Source: JAPHTQ01 sp050299175 (GTDB taxonomy: Bacteria > Pseudomonadota > Gammaproteobacteria > Thiohalomonadales > Thiohalomonadaceae). Taken from it: 64,000 nucleotides of DNA. This document shows positions 1 through 7,803 of this stretch, piece by piece. The notes under the pieces are model-generated. The model was not told the DNA's origin, searched no databases, and saw only the letters and a list, made by a program, of their open reading frames with translations. The first letter of the stretch is position 1. Each line of letters opens with the position of its first letter. The translations under genes and the position numbers were made by a program. The DNA lies in contig JBNKVM010000023.1 of assembly GCA_050299175.1 (NCBI GenBank), positions 20,554 to 84,553 on the forward strand, given 5' to 3'.

Positions 1-207
1 ATCCAGCGCCTCACCCAGTTGCGAGCGCAGTGCATTGACGTTGACCCCAGACTGGGAGAGCAACTGGCGTACGCTACCTCCCTCCTGATCGAGCAGCGCG
101 GTCATGATGTGTGCTGGTTCGATAAACTGGTGATCCCGTCCCAACGCCAGACTCTGGGCGTCGGCCAGTGCCATCTGAAAACGGGTGGTCAGTTTGTCCA
201 TTCGCAT
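1..207 (-). CDS. clpB: ClpB disaggregase, N-terminal part only
   Basis: Only the first 69 codons are in the window, and the gene runs off the left edge. The translated start (MRMDKLTTRFQMALADAQSL) and the following segments FIEPAHIMTALL and GGSVRQLL are the Clp N-domain of ClpB. ClpB is the AAA+ ATPase that works with DnaK to resolve protein aggregates in the cytoplasm. The two ATPase domains lie outside the window. The ATG at 207 has a GGAGG nine bases upstream; an internal ATG at 201 is also possible. A sigma-32-type promoter lies directly upstream, which fits a heat-shock gene. Confidence 0.93.
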   Translation of the reverse strand, partial: MRMDKLTTRFQMALADAQSLALGRDHQFIEPAHIMTALLDQEGGSVRQLLSQSGVNVNALRSQLGEALD

Positions 208-252
208 CGGGTGTAACCCTCCAAAATCAGTAAGTCATCAGTTACCGACTAG

Positions 253-279
253 AATATGGCCGGGCCGCAGCAAATCAAG
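253..279 (-). promoter_or_regulatory. sigma-32 (heat-shock) promoter of clpB
   Basis: Reading leftward, CTTGAT (279-274) is followed, after a heat-shock-type spacer, by GCCATATT around 259-253. This fits the RpoH pattern CTTGAA...CCCATnT. Transcription would start near 245 and leave a leader of about 40 bases before clpB. Matching is by eye. Confidence 0.65.
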
Positions 280-434
280 CACGCTTGGCAGGGTTATCAT
301 TCCCTTTCCCCAATCTTGCATAACCCTAGCAACATATCCGTGCATGTTAAGCCCTATTTAATGCTCTGCGGTCATAGTTGCTCCACAAAATCCGGGTTAT
401 TCTGTTCCGGATCAACCGTTAAGAGTAATGAATC

Positions 435-1094
435 ATGCGCCTGCTATTGGTAGAAGACGACCCGCTGATCGGTGACGGCATTCGTGCCGGCCTGCGCCAG
501 GAAGACTATAGCGTCGACTGGTTTACCGAGGCCCGCACCGCAGAAATGGCGTTACAGAGCGAACAGTACGATCTGATGATTCTGGATCTCGGCCTGCCCG
601 ACAAATCGGGGCTGGAGATCCTCAAGCGCCTGCGTTCGCAGGGCTCCAGCCTGCCGGTGCTAATCCTCACCGCCCGCGACGCGGTCAGCGACAGGGTAGC
701 CGGGCTGGACACAGGGGCTGACGATTATATGCTCAAACCCTTCGATCTCGATGAGCTTTCCGCCCGCCTGCGCGCCCTGCTGCGCCGCAGCAGTGGCCGC
801 GCCAGCAGCGAGATCGTCCATGGCGATATCGTCCTCGATCCGGCGGCGCACAGCGTTACCAAGGGTGGCGACAAAATCGATATTTCGCCACGGGAATATG
901 CCGTACTGCACCTGCTGCTCAGCAGTACCGGCAAGGTAATGTCACGTAGCCGCCTGGAAGAGGGGCTCTACTCCTGGGATGGCGAAGTGGAAAGTAACGC
1001 CATCGAAGTCTACGTCCACCACCTGCGCAAAAAGCTGGGGGCCGATCTGATCCGCACCATTCGCGGCGTCGGCTACATCATCGATCCCGCATGA
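435..1094 (+). CDS. OmpR-family response regulator (QseB/PmrA-like)
   Basis: This is a two-component transcription factor of 219 residues, the usual length for the OmpR family. The receiver domain (about 1-115) has the acidic pair D8/D9, phosphoacceptor D51, T79 and K101. The C-terminal half (about 125-217) is a winged-helix DNA-binding domain ending in the typical RTIRGVGYII. The start MRLLLVEDDPLIGDGIRAGL closely resembles QseB and PmrA. Its stop overlaps the start of the downstream kinase by four bases (ATGA), so the two are translationally coupled partners. The signal sensed is not evident from the sequence. Confidence 0.92.
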   Translation: MRLLLVEDDPLIGDGIRAGLRQEDYSVDWFTEARTAEMALQSEQYDLMILDLGLPDKSGLEILKRLRSQGSSLPVLILTARDAVSDRVAGLDTGADDYMLKPFDLDELSARLRALLRRSSGRASSEIVHGDIVLDPAAHSVTKGGDKIDISPREYAVLHLLLSSTGKVMSRSRLEEGLYSWDGEVESNAIEVYVHHLRKKLGADLIRTIRGVGYIIDPA

Positions 1095-2473
1095 GAAGTT
1101 CACTCCGCCGCCGTCTGCTGATAACCCTGCTGTCGATCACCGCGGTGATCTGGCTGTTCAGTGCCTGGCTCAACTATAGTGATACCCGCCATGAAATTGG
1201 TGAGTTGTTCGATGCACAGATGGCGCAAACCGCACGAACCCTGCTTTCGGTCGCCGGTCATGAGCTTTCCGAATTGAGCGACACCCGCCGCTTTGTCGGC
1301 AACACTCACATCCATTTCAGCGGTGATACCCGTTTTTCCGCCGCAGGCCACGAATACGAACACAAAATGTCCTACCAGTTATGGCAGGAGCCTGAACACA
1401 CTTTGATGATGCGCTCCTTCAACGCGCCAGAAACCCCGCTCAATACACTGGAAAACGGCTACAGCACCCAAATCATCGATGGTGAGGAGTGGCGTGTCTT
1501 CTCCCTGCTCGACCCGGAAGACGGCTTCATGGTGAAGATCGGCGAAGCACTGGCGATCCGCGACGAACTGACCGAGACTGTCGCGCTGCGCATCGGCCTG
1601 CCGATCCTGTTCCTGTTGCCGCTGATGGCACTGTTGCTCCTGCTCGGTGTCAACCAGACCCTGCGCCCGTTGAATATCCTTGCCAGGAGTGTCTCCAATC
1701 GTTCACCCAGTAGCCTGGAAGCAGTGGACGACCGTGATGCACCGTGCGAAATAATGCCCCTGGTCGAAGCCCTCAATCGACTGTTCCTGCGTCTGTCCCG
1801 TGCTTTCGAAAGCGAACGCCGCTTTACCGCTGATGCCGCTCATGAACTGCGCACCCCGCTGGCAGCGTTAAAGATTCAGGCCCAGGTAGCCAAACGCAGC
1901 AATGATGATGAGGCGCGAAACCAGGCACTGAACAAACTACTGGAAGGGGTGGAACGTGCCTCCCATCTGGTGGAACAACTCCTGACCATGGCACGGGTCG
2001 ATCCCGAGACCAGCAGCGCCCTGCACAGCGAAATTCGTCTCGACCGACTTTGTGAAGAGATGATGGCCAGTTATGTGCCACATGCCGGAAACAAAAATAT
2101 CGAACTGGAGCTAGATGTGGATGGGGTGACCGTACTCGCCGGTATGCAGGAGAGCCTGGAGATCCTGCTGCGCAATCTGCTCGACAACGCCATCCGTTAC
2201 ACCCCTGAAGGTGGGCGCGTCAGTGTACGCCTAGTACAGTGCGCTAACGGCGCTATCGAGTTACATGTCGGCGACAGCGGTCCAGGTATTCCGGAGAGCG
2301 AACACGGGCGTATTTTCGATCGCTTCTACCGCCTTGCCGGGCAAAAAACCGAGGGCAGCGGCCTCGGCCTCTCTATCGTCCAGCGCATCGCCGAACTCAA
2401 TCGTGCGGAAGTTTCACTGGGTAAATCCGAACTGGGCGGCCTGGAAGTCACCGTCCACTTCCTGCGTCATTAA
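1091..2473 (+). CDS. sensor histidine kinase partnered with the upstream regulator
   Basis: This 460-residue inner-membrane kinase has one transmembrane helix near residues 9-27, a periplasmic sensor of about 130 residues, and a second helix near 167-187. A HAMP linker and a HisKA domain follow, with phosphoacceptor H251 in AAHELRTPLAALK. The HATPase domain shows N-box NLLDNAIRYTP and G-boxes GDSGPGIP and GSGLGLSI. The architecture matches QseC/PmrB. The periplasmic domain has no motif I recognise, so the ligand is unknown. The last codon overlaps the convergent acyltransferase gene by three bases. Confidence 0.9.
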   Translation: MRSSLRRRLLITLLSITAVIWLFSAWLNYSDTRHEIGELFDAQMAQTARTLLSVAGHELSELSDTRRFVGNTHIHFSGDTRFSAAGHEYEHKMSYQLWQEPEHTLMMRSFNAPETPLNTLENGYSTQIIDGEEWRVFSLLDPEDGFMVKIGEALAIRDELTETVALRIGLPILFLLPLMALLLLLGVNQTLRPLNILARSVSNRSPSSLEAVDDRDAPCEIMPLVEALNRLFLRLSRAFESERRFTADAAHELRTPLAALKIQAQVAKRSNDDEARNQALNKLLEGVERASHLVEQLLTMARVDPETSSALHSEIRLDRLCEEMMASYVPHAGNKNIELELDVDGVTVLAGMQESLEILLRNLLDNAIRYTPEGGRVSVRLVQCANGAIELHVGDSGPGIPESEHGRIFDRFYRLAGQKTEGSGLGLSIVQRIAELNRAEVSLGKSELGGLEVTVHFLRH

Positions 2474-3180
2474 TCGCTTACCGGGGCAAGCAGTTGCTCC
2501 AATTCTCGCAGACAATCGCGAGGGGCCAGTTCACCACACTCCAGTTTCGGGCGGTTAACGAGGTGAGCACGGGCACGTAACAACACCGGCATGAAGATTC
2601 CTCCCTGGGCACGAATTCCCTCGATACGTACTGGATAGATCGGACAGTTCGCCAGTTGTGCCAGACGTACCGCGCCCGGTTTAAGATGACGCGGTGGGTC
2701 ACTGTCGAGGTGAATCTTGCCGTGAGGAAATAGCGCGATCACATCACCCTCCTTCAATGCCTTGAGTGCTTCGCGAAAGGCCTTCTCCGGTTTTCCTGTG
2801 CGATCCACCGGGATACAACCGACAGCACGAAACAACCACTCCAGACCGAAGCGATGATACTGCTCGGTAGCGATGAGGAAACGCAGCTTGCGTCGGCTGG
2901 CGGCGAACATCAGCACCGGATCAAGACCGGAGATATGGTTGGACACCAGGATCGCCGGGCCGCTTTCCGGCAAATCGATCATCTCGTGGTTGAGACGATG
3001 GTAATGACGACAGAAGAGGCGATTGAAACCGTCGAGCCAGTTCATCCAGCCGTGACCCCAGTCGATAAGAGAGGCCCGCAACGAAGCACGCCAGATCAGA
3101 AGCAACAACAGCAGCAACGCCCCGGCAAGCGCCCAAAACCAGCAACTCAGTACGGAAGAAAGTGAAAAGACTTCCTGCAT
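2470..3180 (-). CDS. membrane-bound lysophospholipid acyltransferase (PlsC-like)
   Basis: This 236-residue protein probably acylates lysophosphatidic acid or a related lysolipid at the inner membrane. A hydrophobic N-terminal helix (about 10-30) anchors it. The LPLAT signature is NHISGLD near residues 80-86, followed by VDRTGKP (motif II) and FPHGKIH (motif III). Motif III normally reads FPEGT, so the glutamate position is a histidine here, and substrate preference may differ from canonical PlsC. It is the last gene of a leftward run rluD-pgeF-gcvR-def, nine bases after def. It is unlikely to be the only phospholipid acyltransferase of the cell. Confidence 0.82.
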   Translation of the reverse strand: MQEVFSLSSVLSCWFWALAGALLLLLLLIWRASLRASLIDWGHGWMNWLDGFNRLFCRHYHRLNHEMIDLPESGPAILVSNHISGLDPVLMFAASRRKLRFLIATEQYHRFGLEWLFRAVGCIPVDRTGKPEKAFREALKALKEGDVIALFPHGKIHLDSDPPRHLKPGAVRLAQLANCPIYPVRIEGIRAQGGIFMPVLLRARAHLVNRPKLECGELAPRDCLRELEQLLAPVSD

Positions 3181-3189
3181 TGAACGCCG

Positions 3190-3696
3190 CTACTTCTGGT
3201 AGACCTTGCGCCGGAACAGATCGTTACGACGACTCACCAGCCGATCAAGGAACAGCATTCCATCAAGATGATCGCACTCGTGCTGCACCGCCCGCGCCTC
3301 GTAACCTTCGCACTCGTATTCCTGCTTTTCACCATTGCCATCATAAGCGGTGAATTTGATCCGCTCGGCACGGATCACGTTACCGGTGTAGTCGGGTACC
3401 GACATGCACCCTTCACGGCCGACCTTCATTCCATCCCACTCGGTAATCTCGGGATTGATCAGCACCATAAAGCCGTGGTTCAACACCGGCTTGCGCGTAG
3501 CCGAACAATCGACCAGTACGATGCGCTGAAAGCGACCCACTTGCGGCGCGGCGACACCGACGCCACCGGGACCAGCGCGCATGGTCTCTTCCAGATCGGC
3601 GAGAAAGGTGCGCAGTTCGTCATCGAAGTTTTCTACCGGCAGCGACTCCTGCTTCAGCCGCTCGTCCGGGTAGGTGAGGATATCCAGTACTGCCAT
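3190..3696 (-). CDS. def: peptide deformylase
   Basis: Def removes the N-formyl group from nascent proteins. The 168 residues match the family length. All three metal-site motifs are present: GVGVAAPQ (motif 1), EGCMS with the cysteine ligand (motif 2), and QHECDHLDG with the HExxH histidines (motif 3). The gene sits between gcvR and the acyltransferase in a compact leftward operon. It is not followed by fmt, its usual neighbour, so this may be a second deformylase copy or simply a relocated gene. Confidence 0.93.
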   Translation of the reverse strand: MAVLDILTYPDERLKQESLPVENFDDELRTFLADLEETMRAGPGGVGVAAPQVGRFQRIVLVDCSATRKPVLNHGFMVLINPEITEWDGMKVGREGCMSVPDYTGNVIRAERIKFTAYDGNGEKQEYECEGYEARAVQHECDHLDGMLFLDRLVSRRNDLFRRKVYQK

Positions 3697-3704
3697 GCCA
3701 GCTC

Positions 3705-4226
3705 CTACCCGATTAAGGTATCGATGGTTTCCAGCTGGGCCTCAATACCCTTCTCTACCACCACATCCAGCGCCGATTGCAGTGCTTCGACACCCTCGGC
3801 GGCGTGGCCTTCGATCTGCATGATGTAGATCGGTTTCTCTTCGGTTCCGGCAACACTGGTCTCCATATCCAGAATATGCAGACCGGCCTCCGCCAGGGCA
3901 CCGGTGATACGGGCAACGATACCTGCGCGGTCGGCGCCGTAGACGGTGATGCGCACATCCGGTTCCAGATGCTGGTGCAATTTGGCGTCGATATGATCCA
4001 CGTGTAAATGCAGGTCCAGAGATTCGGCCACCGGCGCGACCATATCGGTGAGCGCCTTGACGCTGCCATCGAACTCCACCATCAGCATAATGGTAAAGGT
4101 GCCGCCGAGACGGATCATCGATGCCTCACCCAGATTGCAGCCGCCATCGAACAGCGCCGCACTGAGGTGGGCCACGATACCCGGCCGGTCCTTACCGACC
4201 ACGGTCAACATATACCAGTGTTTCAT
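3705..4226 (-). CDS. gcvR: GcvR-like double ACT-domain regulator
   Basis: The protein is 173 residues with two tandem ACT domains: VVGKDRPGIVAHLSAAL near the N-terminus and VYGADRAGIVARITGAL near the middle. This is the GcvR architecture, a protein that in E. coli binds GcvA and controls the glycine cleavage genes. The start at 4226 is preferred because AAAGGA sits seven bases upstream. Another ATG at 4247 overlaps the pgeF stop (ATGA) and would add seven residues. The gene is part of the rluD-pgeF-gcvR-def leftward run. ACT-only proteins of this type may bind other partners, so the glycine link is inferred from family. Confidence 0.8.
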   Translation of the reverse strand: MKHWYMLTVVGKDRPGIVAHLSAALFDGGCNLGEASMIRLGGTFTIMLMVEFDGSVKALTDMVAPVAESLDLHLHVDHIDAKLHQHLEPDVRITVYGADRAGIVARITGALAEAGLHILDMETSVAGTEEKPIYIMQIEGHAAEGVEALQSALDVVVEKGIEAQLETIDTLIG

Positions 4227-4243
4227 TGTCGTTCCTTTCATTT

Positions 4244-4972
4244 TCATTCCAGCCAGATCAGGCTGGCCATCCGTCCGGTCCGCCCATCTCGGCGGTAGGA
4301 AAAGAATCTTTGGCTGTCGCTAAAGGTACAGAACTCGCCGCCATAAATCCCGTTGACTCCGGCTACCTGTAACCGCCGCCGCGCCAGAGTGTAGATGTCG
4401 GCCAACCAGCGACCATTCGGTGAGTGTTTAAAGGCTGACGCCGCGCCACTATCAACCGCGAGGAAGGCATCGCGTACCTCACTGCCCACCTCAAAGACCT
4501 CCGGTCCGATGGCCGGACCCAACCAGGCAAGGATCTCGCCCTCGGCACCCATTTCAGAGATGGCCCTTTCGAGCACACCGTTCAAGAGGCCACGCCACCC
4601 CGCATGGGCGGCGGCAACATGCGTTCCGGTACTATCGCAAAACAGTACCGGCAGACAGTCGGCGGTCATCACCGTACACACCACACTGACCTGATCAGTA
4701 TAAGAGGCATCCGCCTCGCAACCTGTTGCACAGGCAGCGGCATCCACTGCTTCGGTACCATGTACCTGACTCAGCCAACGTGGTTCGACGGGTAGATGTA
4801 AACCTTCACTTACCCGGCGACGGTTCTCTGCCACCGCAGCCGGATCATCGCCTACATGGTCGCCGAGATTGAGACTGTCGTAGGGAGGCAGGCTCACGCC
4901 ACCAACTCGTGTGGTGACAGCGGCATGGATATTAGTGGGAGCTGGCCAATCGGGACGAATGAACTCAATCAC
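4244..4972 (-). CDS. pgeF: PgeF/YfiH peptidoglycan editing factor (multicopper-oxidase-like fold)
   Basis: This is a 242-residue YfiH-family protein. The family was long called polyphenol oxidase; in E. coli it edits cell-wall precursors by removing wrongly incorporated L-serine. Metal-ligand motifs are LSQVHGTEAV, TADCLPVLF and AAHAGWRGLL. The GTG at 4972 is chosen because GGAG lies seven bases upstream and it overlaps the rluD stop by eight bases, giving coupling. The GTG at 4990 lacks a ribosome site. The rluD-pgeF pair is a widely conserved neighbourhood. Confidence 0.88.
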   Translation of the reverse strand: MIEFIRPDWPAPTNIHAAVTTRVGGVSLPPYDSLNLGDHVGDDPAAVAENRRRVSEGLHLPVEPRWLSQVHGTEAVDAAACATGCEADASYTDQVSVVCTVMTADCLPVLFCDSTGTHVAAAHAGWRGLLNGVLERAISEMGAEGEILAWLGPAIGPEVFEVGSEVRDAFLAVDSGAASAFKHSPNGRWLADIYTLARRRLQVAGVNGIYGGEFCTFSDSQRFFSYRRDGRTGRMASLIWLE

Positions 4973-5969
4973 TCCCCTGCTCCAGATCACGACGCAGCAC
5001 TTCTAGCAATTGCTGCATGTCCTGCGGCAGTTCGGCGGTCCATTCCAGATACTCGCCACTCTGGGGATGCACCAGCCCCAGGCGTGAGGCGTGTAATGCC
5101 TGGCGTGGGAAGCTGCGCAGCATCTGTTCCAGTTCCGGACTACAGGCCGGTGGAATACGCAGCCGTCCGCCGTAGACCGGGTCCCCCACTAACGGGTTGT
5201 GGCGATGGGCCATATGGACGCGGATCTGGTGAGTACGACCAGTCTCCAATTGTACCTTGATGTGGGTGTGGGCGCGGAAACGCTCCGCCAGACGATAGTG
5301 GGTCACCGCCGGTTTGCCGTTACGCACCACCGCCATGCGCTTTCGATCCACCGGGTGGCGACCAATGGGTTCGTCGACCGTGCCTCCGCCGGTGAGTACA
5401 CCATTTACCACCGCATCGTACTCGCGGGTGAATTCCCGCGCCTGAAGCTGCTCGACCAGCGCGGTCTGCGCCTCCAGGGTCCGCGCCACCACCAGCAGGC
5501 CGGTGGTCTCCTTATCCAGACGATGGACAATCCCCGCACGGGGCACTGTGGCAATCGCCGGATCATGATGCAGCAGGGCGTTGAGCAGGGTGCCCTGCCA
5601 GTTACCTACCGCGGGATGGACCACCAACCCTGCCGGCTTATTGATCACCAGAAGAGCGTCATCCTGATAGACGATGTCCAGCGAGATCGGCTCTGGCTTG
5701 AACTCGCTCTCCGCCTCCAGTTGCACATCGAGCTCAATCGACTCGCCGCCGAGCAGCTTGTCCTTGGGGCGCATCTCCTCGCCATCCACCAGCACGCAAC
5801 CCTGTTTGACCCACTGCTGCAGTCGGGAACGGGAAAAGTCGGGGAAAAGTTTGGCCAGCGCCTGATCGAGCCGTGCGCCCGCGAATTCCAGCGGAACCTC
5901 AGCCTGTAACTGACGTCGTAGCGATGTTGCGGATTTGTGCCCGCTTTGATTTATTCCGGCGGATGCCAT
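4965..5969 (-). CDS. rluD: 23S rRNA pseudouridine synthase D
   Basis: RluD makes the pseudouridines in helix 69 of 23S rRNA (1911, 1915 and 1917 in E. coli). The 334-residue protein has an S4 RNA-binding domain (about 35-95, RLDQALAKLFPDFSRSR) and the RluA-family catalytic domain with HRLDKETTGLLVVA carrying the catalytic aspartate. About 20 residues precede the S4 domain, more than in E. coli. It is divergent from bamD across only 43 bases, an arrangement conserved in Gammaproteobacteria. It heads the operon rluD-pgeF-gcvR-def-acyltransferase. Confidence 0.94.
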   Translation of the reverse strand: MASAGINQSGHKSATSLRRQLQAEVPLEFAGARLDQALAKLFPDFSRSRLQQWVKQGCVLVDGEEMRPKDKLLGGESIELDVQLEAESEFKPEPISLDIVYQDDALLVINKPAGLVVHPAVGNWQGTLLNALLHHDPAIATVPRAGIVHRLDKETTGLLVVARTLEAQTALVEQLQAREFTREYDAVVNGVLTGGGTVDEPIGRHPVDRKRMAVVRNGKPAVTHYRLAERFRAHTHIKVQLETGRTHQIRVHMAHRHNPLVGDPVYGGRLRIPPACSPELEQMLRSFPRQALHASRLGLVHPQSGEYLEWTAELPQDMQQLLEVLRRDLEQGSD

Positions 5970-6012
5970 GGGTATACTTGGTGCCTGCCTGATCGACTAA
6001 AGAACGGATACT

Positions 6013-6798
6013 ATGCGTTTTTCCAAAATTCTGTCCATTTTTTCCCTGCTTCTGCTGCTCGCCGCCTGCTCCAGCATGCCCGAGGATCAAACCGCCAACT
6101 GGACGGTGGAAGATTTCTATACAACGGCCAAACAGGCCCTCGACAACGAAGACTACCTGGGTGCCGCCAACTATTACACCCAGCTAGAGGCTCGCTACCC
6201 GTATGGGGTTTACGCACAGCAGGCGCAACTGGACATCATCTTCGCCTACTACAAAGGTAACGAACCGGCTTCGGCCGTCGCCGCTGCAGACCGCTTCATC
6301 AAACTGCACCCGCGCCACGCCAATGTCGACTATGCCTATTACATGCGTGGGCTGGTAACCTTCGATCAGAACCCCAGTCTACTCGCCGGTATCTTCCCCA
6401 AGGATCCATCCAAGCGTGATCCGGGCGCACTGCGTGAATCGTTCAACTATTTCAAGGAACTGGTCACCCGTTATCCTGGCAGCCAGTACACCAAGGATGC
6501 GATCGAGCGGATGAAGGTACTGCGCAACCATCTGGCCAAGCACGAGCTACAGGTTGCCGACTACTATATGCGTCGCGGCAGTTACCTAGCCGCCGCCAAC
6601 CGCGCCAAATATGTGCTGGAAAACTACCAGCGTTCCGAGGCAGTGCCCGATGCGCTGGCCATGCAGGTCAGGGCCTACCGCAAAATCGACATGCCTGATC
6701 TGGCCAATGATGCCCTGCGGGTGCTAAAGAAAAACTATCCTGATCACCCGGCCCTGGCTGAACTGCAACAGCCGACTGCGGCGCCAACGCTACCCTGA
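6013..6798 (+). CDS. bamD: BamD, lipoprotein of the outer-membrane protein assembly complex
   Basis: BamD (older name ComL) is an essential lipoprotein that works with BamA to fold beta-barrel proteins into the outer membrane. The 261-residue protein starts with a lipoprotein signal and lipobox LLAAC, with acylated C19. The rest is helical TPR-type repeats (for example LDNEDYLGAANYYTQLEARY and VAAADRFIKLHPRH). Length and motifs are normal for the family. It is divergent from rluD, and a nitroreductase gene follows 16 bases downstream. Confidence 0.94.
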   Translation: MRFSKILSIFSLLLLLAACSSMPEDQTANWTVEDFYTTAKQALDNEDYLGAANYYTQLEARYPYGVYAQQAQLDIIFAYYKGNEPASAVAAADRFIKLHPRHANVDYAYYMRGLVTFDQNPSLLAGIFPKDPSKRDPGALRESFNYFKELVTRYPGSQYTKDAIERMKVLRNHLAKHELQVADYYMRRGSYLAAANRAKYVLENYQRSEAVPDALAMQVRAYRKIDMPDLANDALRVLKKNYPDHPALAELQQPTAAPTLP

Positions 6799-6814
6799 AC
6801 AGCGGGAGGTTAGT

Positions 6815-7336
6815 ATGTGGGATTTTTTCGAAACCGTACGTCACCGCCATTCGATACGCAAATACCGCGATGACCTGCCTGTAGAACCGGAAAAACTGCA
6901 CGCCATTCTGGAGATGGCCTGTGCCGCGCCATCAGCGGGGGACCTGCAAGCCTACCACATTGCCGTGATCACGGATGCGGCCAGGCGCCAACGACTCAGC
7001 GAGATCGCAGAAAATCAGACTTTCATTGCCGAAGCGCCGGTAGCCCTGCTGTTCAGCAGCGATCCGAAGCGTTCCGGCAAAAAATACGGCGAACGTGGCG
7101 AATGCCTCTACGCGGTTCAGGATGCCACTATCGCAGCATCCTATGCACAGCTGGCGGCGGTTGCAGCCGGACTGGGTTCCACATGGGTGGGATATTTTGA
7201 TAACGAGGCGATTAAAAAGGAGTTTGGCCTGGCGGCAGAACTGGAGCCCATCGCCATCCTCAGCATTGGCTACCCGGCGGAACTACCGGAAGAGAGTCCC
7301 CGGCGAGCAATGGATCAGGTAGTTACGCATCTCTAG
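6815..7336 (+). CDS. nitroreductase-family flavoprotein
   Basis: This is a 173-residue FMN-dependent oxidoreductase of the nitroreductase superfamily, probably using NAD(P)H in the cytoplasm. The start FETVRHRHSIRKYRDDLPV is the FMN-binding signature, and the C-terminal half shows AAGLGSTWVGYF. This matches the short single-domain subgroup. A good GGGAGG lies just upstream of the ATG. It probably shares the bamD transcript. The natural substrate cannot be told from the sequence. Confidence 0.85.
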   Translation: MWDFFETVRHRHSIRKYRDDLPVEPEKLHAILEMACAAPSAGDLQAYHIAVITDAARRQRLSEIAENQTFIAEAPVALLFSSDPKRSGKKYGERGECLYAVQDATIAASYAQLAAVAAGLGSTWVGYFDNEAIKKEFGLAAELEPIAILSIGYPAELPEESPRRAMDQVVTHL

Positions 7337-7345
7337 CAAACAGCT

Positions 7346-7377
7346 ACTCAGACGGCACACTATCGCGCCGTCTGAGT
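7346..7377. terminator. bidirectional terminator between the nitroreductase gene and glnB
   Basis: This is a perfect 11-bp inverted repeat (ACTCAGACGGC / GCCGTCTGAGT) with a 10-base loop, between two convergent genes. The U-tracts are weak on both sides, so it may be only partly efficient. Confidence 0.6.
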
Positions 7378-7387
7378 TGTCTATCAG

Positions 7388-7726
7388 TTAGATGGCAGTA
7401 GGGCCTTCCTCACCAGTCCGAATTCGAATCACACGCTCGACATTCGTTACGAAGATCTTGCCATCACCGATCTTGCCGGTACGAGCCACGTTGGTGATCG
7501 CTTCGATGCACTGCTCAACCATACCTTCATCGACGACCAGTTCGATCTTCACCTTGGGCAGGAAGTCGACCACATACTCAGCACCGCGATAGAGTTCGGT
7601 GTGACCTTTCTGCCGGCCGAACCCTTTCACTTCGGTAGCGGTCATGCCCGCTACGCCAATATCGGAAAGCGCCTCGCGCACATCGTCAAGCTTGAACGGT
7701 TTGATGATCGCTTCAACCTTTTTCAT
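7388..7726 (-). CDS. glnB: nitrogen regulatory protein P-II
   Basis: This trimeric signal protein reports 2-oxoglutarate, ATP/ADP and glutamine status to NtrB, the glutamine synthetase adenylyltransferase and other targets. The 112 residues are standard. Y51 in the T-loop (TELYRGAEY) is the uridylylation site, and the C-terminal TGKIGDGKIFV motif is intact. The opening MKKVEAIIKPFKLDDVREAL is nearly that of E. coli GlnB. No amtB is adjacent, which favours glnB over glnK. It lies 77 bases downstream of nadE and could be read from the sucCD-nadE transcript or its own promoter. Confidence 0.93.
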   Translation of the reverse strand: MKKVEAIIKPFKLDDVREALSDIGVAGMTATEVKGFGRQKGHTELYRGAEYVVDFLPKVKIELVVDEGMVEQCIEAITNVARTGKIGDGKIFVTNVERVIRIRTGEEGPTAI

Positions 7727-7803
7727 CTTTAATTTTCCTTTGTTTCGCTATTAGCTGATAAGCGGATGTCGCAGCTTCATTCTACACGGCCTGACGCTAA
7801 CCG

